From: Agrococcus baldri
Lineage (GTDB): Bacteria; Actinomycetota; Actinomycetes; Actinomycetales; Microbacteriaceae
Reading direction: 5' to 3'
DNA length: 64,000 nt
NCBI GenBank assembly: GCA_007988785.1
Contig: BJUU01000004.1
Span: forward strand, 124,001 to 188,000
A program made the position numbers and the translations under genes. The notes under the pieces are model-generated. The model was not told where the DNA came from. It saw only the letters and a list, made by a program, of their open reading frames with translations, and searched no databases. Position 1 is the first letter of the stretch; the number at the start of each line of letters is the position of its first letter. This document shows, piece after piece, positions 58,180-64,000 of this stretch.

Positions 58180-61100
58180 GTGCCGGCATCCCAGTCCCCG
58201 ACCGTCGATCCGTGGGTGCTGGAGGCCGAGCGCACCGCATCCGCCCCCGGCTTCCGTCGCCCCTCGCTCGGGCCGGTGCCGAAGGCGCGCGTCTACCTGC
58301 TGGGCCTGCTCGCCGCCCTGCGGGCCGCCGGGCTCGTGCTGGTCGCCGAGGCGGTCGCGCGCGGCATCGCGGCGCTCGCCGAGGGTGACCTGAGCGCCGA
58401 GACCACCCGGCTCATCGTCGTGCTCGGCGTCGCGGGCGCGCTGCTGCGCACCGGCGCAGAGTGGGCGAGCTCGGTGCTCGCGCGCCGCATCGCGACCGAG
58501 GTGAAGCGCTCGATCCGCGGCAGGCTGTGGCGGCGCATCGCGGCGGGCGAGGCTTCGGGCGGCGGCACCGCCGTGCTCGCCGCCGACGGGCTCGACGACC
58601 TCGACGACTACTACGTCTCCTCGCTGCCAGCGACGATCGCCGCCGCGGTCGTGCCGCTGCTGATCGGCATCCGCGTGCTGGGCGCCGACTGGCTGAGCGC
58701 CGTCGTCATCGTGCTGACGGTGCCGCTCATCCCCTTCTTCATGGTGCTCATCGGCAAGCACACGCAGCAGCGCACCGACGAGGCGCTCAGCGCCCTCACC
58801 CGGCTCGCCGACCACCTGGCGGAGCTCGCCCGCGGACTGCCCGTGCTCGTCGGCCTCGGCCGCGTCGACGAGCAGGCGGCCGCCCTCGAGCAGCTGCAGC
58901 GCCGCTACCGCGAGCGCACGCAGGAGACCCTGCGCTGGGCCTTCCTCTCGGCCCTCGCGCTCGAGCTCGTCGCCACCATCTCGGTCGCGATCGTCGCCGT
59001 CTTCCTCGGCCTGCGGCTGCTGAACGGCACCATGACGCTCGAGCCCGCGCTGCTCGCGCTCATCCTGGCGCCCGAGGCCTACAACGCCCTGCGCCAGGTC
59101 GGCACCGCCTTCCACGCCTCGCAGGATGGCCTCGCCGCCCTCGAGCGCTCGCAGGCCATCCTCGACCGCCCCGCCGCCCCCACCCCGCTGGCGCCTTCGC
59201 CGGCCGAGGAGCGCGCGGCCACCCCGCCGGTCGAGGAGCGCGCGGCCACCCCGCCGACCGAGGAGCGCGCGACCACCCCGCCGGTCGAGGAGCGCGCGGG
59301 CGAAGCCCGCACGCGTCACGAGACCATCCCGACCATCCGCATCCACGACCTCACCGTCCGCTACGCCGGCCGCGACACCCCCACCCTCTCCGGCCTCTCC
59401 GCCGAGCTCACCGGCATCGTCTCGATCGCCGGCCCCTCGGGCGCCGGCAAGTCGACGCTGCTCGCGGCCCTCACCGGCACGCTGCCGGCCGACGCCGAGG
59501 TGACCGGCAGCATCCACGGCGTGATGACGGATGCGGTGGCCTGGGCCCCGCAAGCCCCTCGCGCGTTCGCCGGCACGCCCCGCGCCGAGCTGGAGCTCTA
59601 CGGCGCCGAGCCGCTCGCCGCGCTCGACGAGCTGGGGCTCGGTCACGTCGCCGACGCCGCGGTGCCGGAGCTGAGCCCCGGCGAGCAGCGCCGGCTCGCG
59701 GTGGCGCGGGCCCTCGCGCGCGTCGATGCCGGCGCCCGCCTGCTCGTGCTCGACGAGCCCACCGCGCACCTCGATCGCGCCTCCGCCGAGCTCGTGCGCG
59801 CCGCGATGCTGCGCCGCGCCGACCGCGCCGTGATCGTGCTGGCGAGCCACGAGCCCGAGACGAGGGCGCTCGCCACGAAGACCGTCCCAGTCGGCCAGGC
59901 GCCCGCGCTCCCCCCGGCCGCCTCCACCGCGCACCCCCCGGCCGCCTCCACCGCGCACCCCCCGGCCGCCTCCACCGCGCACCCCGGGGACCCCCTCGAC
60001 CGCCCGGGACCCGGTGCACCGGATCTCGGACGGTCGATGGGGTCCCGCGCTCGGGCCGATGCTGCGGCGCCCAGCCCCCTCCGGCTCCGCACCCTCCTGC
60101 GCGGCCAGCGCATCCGCTGGGCCGGGGCCATCGCCATGGCCGCGCTCGCCATCGCCTTCGGCCTCGCGCTCACCGCCGTCTCGGGCTGGCTGATCGTGCG
60201 GGCGAGCATCGAGGAGCACATCATGGTGCTGCTCGTCGCCATCGTGGGCGTGCGCGCGTTCGGCATCTTCCGCTCGGTGGGCCGCTACGCCGAGCGGCTG
60301 CTGACGCATGACGCGGCGTTCCGGGTGGTCGACGCGCTGCGGCTGCGGCTGTGGCGGGCGATCGCCGCGCGCGGCGCCGGCTCGCGGCGGCTGCTCGAGG
60401 GCGGCGCCCCGCTCGACTACCTCGTGACGCTCGCCGACGACCTGCGCGAGCAGCTGCCGCGCGTGCTGCCGCCGATCACGGTCGGCGTGCTGATGATCGC
60501 CGGCGCCGTCGTCACCACCGCGCTCGTCGCACCGCAGCTGACGCTCGTCGTGCTGCTGACGCTCGTGCTCGCCACCGCCCTCGCCGCGGCCCTCGCGATC
60601 TGGTCGGAGCGCGGCGCCGCCGCAGCCCGCGTCGCGGCTCGCTCCGAGATCGTGCGCGGCACCGCGGCGCTCGCCACCGCGGCACCCGACCTGCGCGGCA
60701 ACGGCGTCGCCGCGACCGCGCTGTCGCAGCTCGATGCCGCGAGCGAGCGGCTCGCCGCCGCGGAGCGCCGCGCCGCCTGGGCGGCCGGCCTCGGCACGGC
60801 GGTCGTCACCGCGGCGGCGACGGCACTGGCATTCCTCGTGCCCGTGCTGGCTCCCGAGCTGACGGCCGAAGGCGCATCCGTCATCGCCCTCCTCTCGCTC
60901 GCGCTGCTCGAGCCGCTCGTCGACCTCGTCGCGGGCGTGCACCGGGTGCCGTCGATGCGCGCCCTGCTGGGGCGGCTGGGGCCCGTGCTGCGGCCGGCGC
61001 CGCAGCCCGAGTGGGGCGAGGCCGAGCCGCCCAGCCCCGTCGCCGAGCTCGCGCTGCAGGACGTCACCGTGCGCTACCCGCACACGTCGCAGCCGGCGGT

Positions 61101-61758
61101 CGCGGGCGTCGATGCGCGAGCGGATGCGGGCAGCTGGCTCGTGCTGGACGGCCCCTCGGGCTCGGGCAAGTCGACGCTGCTCTCGGCGATCATGGGCGCG
61201 CTGCCGCTCGAGCGCGGCGCGATCCTCGCAGGGAGTAGGCGAACTGCTGGCATCTCGGCTGCCGCAGAGCACATCGACATCTCCGAGCAGCCCGAGCCCG
61301 CCGCGCGCCCGCTCACCGAGCTCGACGAGCGCGCGTGGAAGGCGCGCGTCGCCTGGTGCCCGCAGGATGCCTACGTGTTCGACTCGACGCTGCGCGGCAA
61401 CCTGCTGCTCGCCCGCTCGCGGGAGGACGCGCCCGATGAGGCCACCCTGCGCGAGGCGCTCGCGCAGGCGGGGCTCGCTCCCCTGCTCGGCACGCTCGCG
61501 AAGGGCCTCGACACGCGCGTCGGCGCGGGCGGCTCCGCGCTCTCGGGCGGCGAGCGCCAGCGGCTCGCGGTCGCGCGGGCGCTGCTCACGCGCGCCGACC
61601 TGATCCTGCTCGACGAGCCCACGGCGCATCTCGACGCGCCCACCGCATCCGCCATGATGGCCGACGTGCGCGCCGCCACGGCCGACCGCGTCGTCGTGCT
61701 CGTCTCGCACCGCGCCGCCGACCGCGAGCCGACCGACGCGGTCGTGCGCTTGACCTGA
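58180..61758 (+). CDS. cydDC: fused CydD-CydC cysteine/glutathione ABC exporter, 1192 aa
   Basis: Inner-membrane ABC exporter needed for assembly of cytochrome bd. The first half is CydD-like (IGKHTQQRTDEALSAL, LAELARGLPVLVGLGRV; Walker A GPSGAGKST, signature LSPGEQRR, Walker B LLVLDEPTAHLD). The second half is CydC-like (AVSGWLIVRAS, VVRAFGIFRSVGRYAERLLTHD; Walker A GPSGSGKST, LSGGERQRL). They are usually two genes; here one 1192-aa chain. Two linkers are repeat-derived: residues about 342-382 (27-bp repeats plus a REP-like unit) and about 578-623 (24-bp repeats plus a palindrome). GACCAT lies 6 nt before GTG 58180. Confidence 0.9.
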   Translation: MPASQSPTVDPWVLEAERTASAPGFRRPSLGPVPKARVYLLGLLAALRAAGLVLVAEAVARGIAALAEGDLSAETTRLIVVLGVAGALLRTGAEWASSVLARRIATEVKRSIRGRLWRRIAAGEASGGGTAVLAADGLDDLDDYYVSSLPATIAAAVVPLLIGIRVLGADWLSAVVIVLTVPLIPFFMVLIGKHTQQRTDEALSALTRLADHLAELARGLPVLVGLGRVDEQAAALEQLQRRYRERTQETLRWAFLSALALELVATISVAIVAVFLGLRLLNGTMTLEPALLALILAPEAYNALRQVGTAFHASQDGLAALERSQAILDRPAAPTPLAPSPAEERAATPPVEERAATPPTEERATTPPVEERAGEARTRHETIPTIRIHDLTVRYAGRDTPTLSGLSAELTGIVSIAGPSGAGKSTLLAALTGTLPADAEVTGSIHGVMTDAVAWAPQAPRAFAGTPRAELELYGAEPLAALDELGLGHVADAAVPELSPGEQRRLAVARALARVDAGARLLVLDEPTAHLDRASAELVRAAMLRRADRAVIVLASHEPETRALATKTVPVGQAPALPPAASTAHPPAASTAHPPAASTAHPGDPLDRPGPGAPDLGRSMGSRARADAAAPSPLRLRTLLRGQRIRWAGAIAMAALAIAFGLALTAVSGWLIVRASIEEHIMVLLVAIVGVRAFGIFRSVGRYAERLLTHDAAFRVVDALRLRLWRAIAARGAGSRRLLEGGAPLDYLVTLADDLREQLPRVLPPITVGVLMIAGAVVTTALVAPQLTLVVLLTLVLATALAAALAIWSERGAAAARVAARSEIVRGTAALATAAPDLRGNGVAATALSQLDAASERLAAAERRAAWAAGLGTAVVTAAATALAFLVPVLAPELTAEGASVIALLSLALLEPLVDLVAGVHRVPSMRALLGRLGPVLRPAPQPEWGEAEPPSPVAELALQDVTVRYPHTSQPAVAGVDARADAGSWLVLDGPSGSGKSTLLSAIMGALPLERGAILAGSRRTAGISAAAEHIDISEQPEPAARPLTELDERAWKARVAWCPQDAYVFDSTLRGNLLLARSREDAPDEATLREALAQAGLAPLLGTLAKGLDTRVGAGGSALSGGERQRLAVARALLTRADLILLDEPTAHLDAPTASAMMADVRAATADRVVVLVSHRAADREPTDAVVRLT
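59202..59325. repeat. 27-bp tandem repeats ending in a REP-like unit, inside cydDC
   Basis: Four copies with a 27-bp period (cores at 59205, 59232, 59259 and 59286, each CGAGGAGCGCGCG) encode PPVEERAAT-type repeats; the last is a full REP-like unit (59283-59325, GGTCGAGGAGCG ... GTCACGAGACC). The frame stays open. Confidence 0.85.
59911..59982. repeat. three 24-bp tandem repeats inside cydDC
   Basis: Exact copies at 59911-59934, 59935-59958 and 59959-59982 encode three PPAASTAH units in the linker between the CydD and CydC halves. Confidence 0.9.
59987..60046. repeat. GGTGCACC-core palindrome inside cydDC, in frame
   Basis: Arms GGGACCCCCTCGACCG (59987-60002) and CGGTCGATGGGGTCCC (60031-60046) are reverse complements except one base; the core CCGGTGCACCGG (60011-60022) is a perfect palindrome. 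It encodes part of the linker and matches the intergenic elements at 241-320 and 1404-1459. Confidence 0.85.
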
Positions 61759-61867
61759 CGCACTCGGGTCGTTCTTCAACGGGATGTCCGGCCCACAGCA
61801 GCGCCGCACCGGCTGAACGCCACCGCCCGACAGGCAACCCGCCGGCGGCGCGGCGTCGCGCAGCGCG

Positions 61868-62707
61868 CTACGCCACCAGCCGCCTGAAGCGGTCGCTCCC
61901 CCGCGTCGAGCCGGCCGCGTCGTGCTCGGCGCCGGGCACCCCGCTCGCACCGACCGCGAGGATCGCCCGCGCGAGCACCTCGTCGCGCACCTCGCGCCGC
62001 GCGTGGTCGTCGGCGAGCATCTCGACGAGCGCCGCGACCTCAGCGTCCGCGAGCGCCGCGACCGGGAACCACGGCAGCGCCGAGCGCCAGGCCCGGAAGG
62101 CCAGCAGCAGGATGTCGTGCCGCTGCTCGACGTGCGCGCGCTCGTGCGCGATCACCGCCACCAGCTCATCGGGGTCGAGCCGGTCGAGCAGCCCCTGCGA
62201 GAGCACGGTCACCGAGCCGGCGCCGCGCGGCAGACAGTAGGCGACGGGCACCGCGTCGTCGAGCACGCGCGTGCGCGCGCGGGTCGGATGCGGTGCGCTC
62301 AGCATGTCGAGCAGGGCCAGGTGGCGATGGCGCTGGCGCGTGACCTGCACGATCGTCACCGCCAGGTGCACGAGCAGGTAGATCGCGAACAGCGCCGCCG
62401 GGATCAGCGCCAGCCACAGCGCGGCAGCGCCCGAGACCGCAGCGCCCTGCGCGACCCCCGGCGCGACCGCCAGCCCGGTGAGCGCGAGCGCGCCGATCAT
62501 CGACAGCCCACCGGCGAGCCCGACGCCCTGCCACACGAGCAGCGCGATCACCGGCGCTCGCATCGGCCAGCCGACCCGCGCCAGCCACACCGGCACCGGC
62601 CACGCCAGCAGCAGCGCGACGAGCCACAGCATGGCCGCCGCCCAGACGATCGCGCCGTGCGGGATCACCAGCGCGCCATCCAGCGCGGCAGCGGCCGCCG
62701 GCAGCAC
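61868..62707 (-). CDS. M56/M48-like membrane metallopeptidase (BlaR1-type), 279 aa
   Basis: Several N-terminal transmembrane helices (about residues 15-130) precede a zinc-peptidase domain with VIAHERAHVEQRHD, an HExxH site, and a downstream ADD/E region (LADDHARRE). This is the actinobacterial M56 partner of a BlaI-family repressor; the sensor penicillin-binding domain of true BlaR1 is absent. It may cleave the repressor in response to an envelope or respiratory signal. It lies 2 nt downstream of the blaI-like gene on the same strand. Confidence 0.82.
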   Translation of the reverse strand: MLPAAAAALDGALVIPHGAIVWAAAMLWLVALLLAWPVPVWLARVGWPMRAPVIALLVWQGVGLAGGLSMIGALALTGLAVAPGVAQGAAVSGAAALWLALIPAALFAIYLLVHLAVTIVQVTRQRHRHLALLDMLSAPHPTRARTRVLDDAVPVAYCLPRGAGSVTVLSQGLLDRLDPDELVAVIAHERAHVEQRHDILLLAFRAWRSALPWFPVAALADAEVAALVEMLADDHARREVRDEVLARAILAVGASGVPGAEHDAAGSTRGSDRFRRLVA

Positions 62708-62709
62708 GC

Positions 62710-63075
62710 TCAGCCCCCGCTGCCCGCCGAGCGCAGCAGCTCGCGCAGCACGGCCGCGTCCTCCTCCGACACGCTGCCGACGAACCGCGCGAGCACCGCA
62801 GAGCGGTCGCGCGACTCGCCCAGCACCTCGTGCATCAGCTCGGCCACGTGGTCGGCGCGGGCGGCGACCGCGGTGTAGCGGTAGGGGCGCACCGAGCGAT
62901 CCGAGGCGACGAAGCCCTTCTTCTCCAGCCGCGACAGCACCGTCAGCAGCGTCGTCGCGGCGAGCGATCGGCCGCCGGCCTCGAGCTGCTCCTGCACGTC
63001 GTAGGCGCTCAGCGGCGCCGGGGCATCCCAGACGGCGTCCATCACGGCCCGCTCCAGCTCGCCCAGCGTCGCCAT
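62710..63075 (-). CDS. BlaI/MecI/CopY-family repressor, 121 aa
   Basis: Winged-helix repressor that is cut or released by its M56 partner. MATLGELERAVMDAVWDAPAP, then LAATTLLTVLSRLEKKGFVASDRSVRPYRY, is the BlaI HTH and wing. ATG 63075 has a GGAGG Shine-Dalgarno 6-7 nt upstream, unusual among regulators here, so it has a real leader. It is divergent from cydA, with two dyads in the gap. The M. tuberculosis BlaI (Rv1846c) is known to link such repressors to respiratory genes; that this one controls cydA is inferred. Confidence 0.88.
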   Translation of the reverse strand: MATLGELERAVMDAVWDAPAPLSAYDVQEQLEAGGRSLAATTLLTVLSRLEKKGFVASDRSVRPYRYTAVAARADHVAELMHEVLGESRDRSAVLARFVGSVSEEDAAVLRELLRSAGSGG

Positions 63076-63184
63076 TGGGGCCCTCCGTCTCGTCAGGATC
63101 TGCGGTCGCGACCGTGGTCGCCGTGTCGTGCGACGGCGCGCCCGCGTGCGCCGGCGCATCCGTCTGCCATCGATCCTAGCGCGA

Positions 63185-63244
63185 CTTCTACAACGGGGCG
63201 AAGTTGTTCTATGCTATGTAGAAGTCGTTCTACGGCACGTAGAA
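63185..63244. promoter_or_regulatory. BlaI-type operators and cydA promoter
   Basis: The perfect dyad TTCTACG-GCA-CGTAGAA (63228-63244) and a similar one, TTCTATGCTATGTAGAA (63207-63223), lie between the divergent blaI and cydA genes. A single TTCTAC is at 63186-63191. TATGCT (63210-63215) is a likely -10 for cydA and is covered by the second dyad. Confidence 0.75.
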
Positions 63245-63272
63245 ACCCAAGGCAGCCGAACGGAGAGAACCG

Positions 63273-64000
63273 TGGAAGCGCTCGACATCGCCAGGTGGCA
63301 GTTCGGCATCACGACCGTCTACCACTTCATGCTCGTGCCCCTCACGCTGGGCCTCGGCATGGCCATCGTCGTCATGCAGACGATCTGGGTGCGCACCGGC
63401 GACGAGAAGTTCCTGCGCATGGTGAAGTTCTGGGGCAAGCTCTACCTGATCAACTTCATCCTGGGCGTCGCCACGGGCCTCGTGCAGGAGTTCCAGTTCG
63501 GCATGGCCTGGAGCGAGTACTCCCGCTTCGTCGGCGACGTCTTCGGCGCCCCGCTCGCCCTCGAGGGGCTGCTCGCGTTCTTCGCCGAGTCGACCTTCCT
63601 CGGCATCTGGATCTTCGGCTGGGGCCGGCTGCGCAAGGGCCTGCACCTCGCCGCCCTCTGGTGCGCCGTGATCGGCTCGTGGTTCTCGGCCTACTTCATC
63701 ATCGTCGCCAACTCGTGGATGCAGCACCCCGTCGGCGTCGAGCTGGGCCCCGACGGCCGCCCCGTGATGACCGACATCTGGGCCGTGCTCACCAACAACA
63801 CGGCGCTCGCCGCCTTCACCCACACGATCTTCGGCGCCCTCATCGTCGCCGGCATGTTCCTCATCGGCATCAGCTGGTACCACCTGTGGCAGCGCCGCCG
63901 CGACGGCATCGACACTGTCGCCGCGGTGCCGGTGGGCGAGCGCCGCACGGGGCTCATCGGACGACTGACGGATGCGCCCACGCGCGTCGTGGTGGGCGAG
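63273..64000 (+). CDS. cydA: cytochrome bd ubiquinol oxidase subunit I (cut by window edge)
   Basis: The first 242 codons of a multi-helix oxidase subunit are visible; the reading frame runs off the window. WQFGITTVYHFMLVPLTLGL contains H18, the heme b595 ligand position, and the AWSEYSRFVGDVFGAPLALEGLLAFFAESTFLGIW segment holds the Glu residues of the proton channel. With cydDC upstream it makes a high-affinity oxygen-reducing terminal oxidase. GTG 63273 has GGAGAG 6 nt upstream. Expression is probably controlled by the BlaI dyads. Confidence 0.93.

Noticed and set aside
59202..59982. CRISPR array in the tandem repeats of cydDC
   Set aside because: Repeats are contiguous, in frame and lack spacers; no cas genes are present.

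Overview
The window looks like a chromosomal segment of a high-GC actinobacterium, most likely of the family Microbacteriaceae (Agrococcus-like). This rests on the very high GC, the frequent 'ggatgcg' codon runs, an Lsr2 nucleoid protein, a maltokinase, a DUF4349 lipoprotein and F420-type luciferase-like enzymes. Genus is inference. No rRNA, tRNA, phage, integrase, transposase or CRISPR array was seen.

Layout. (1) 1-9.3 kb: GNAT (partial), an AbiEi/DUF559-like protein, the RNA helicase HrpA, a small membrane protein, a lipoprotein, an MFS transporter, a PdxH-like oxidase and a second GNAT. (2) 9.4-17.6 kb: an LLM oxidoreductase, then a leftward operon (AGPS-like FAD enzyme, lipid kinase, membrane-anchored GH31 with sulfoquinovosidase-type residues) divergent from TetR-GlpD; this is a possible glycerol/ether-lipid locus. 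(3) 17.6-26.4 kb: an AKR-TetR pair, a self-regulated MFS-MerR efflux operon with a textbook 19-bp-spacer promoter, a DUF4349 lipoprotein, a secreted S1 protease, a maltokinase and an SGNH hydrolase. (4) 26.5-49.4 kb: Lsr2, then a cell-surface glycan cluster. It holds Wzm/Wzt-type ABC export, the UDP-GlcNAc epimerase WecB and UDP-ManNAc dehydrogenase WecC (together giving UDP-ManNAcA), GT4 enzymes, two giant CgeB-GT2 fusions, a pyruvyl transferase, a heparinase II/III-like lyase, two asparagine-synthase-like proteins, a LMW tyrosine phosphatase and VanZ. The middle of this cluster has lower GC and uses Shine-Dalgarno starts, which suggests transfer. (5) 49.4-58 kb: ArsR-SRPBCC, an FMN reductase, a pseudo-phosphatase, a GT1, a SufS-like enzyme, a Phd-VapC module, AraC-VOC, a BrnT/BrnA-like module embedded between copies of the VOC gene's 3' end, and an ATP-grasp enzyme. 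(6) 58-64 kb: a fused CydD-CydC exporter, an M56 peptidase-BlaI pair, and the start of cydA with BlaI-type dyads in its promoter, together a regulated cytochrome bd locus.

Three window-wide signals stand out. Most operon-leading genes carry a -10-like hexamer (mostly YANNNT) exactly 6-7 nt before the start codon and no Shine-Dalgarno, so leaderless transcription seems to be the rule here; I used this to choose starts. At least two families of palindromic repeats (REP-like) recur, and several copies are inside coding sequence, in frame, in hrpA and cydDC, or supply the stop codon of a gene. Finally, a catalytically dead LMW-phosphatase paralogue and a 38-codon leaderless ORF coupled to an asparagine-synthase-like gene are candidates for undescribed functions.
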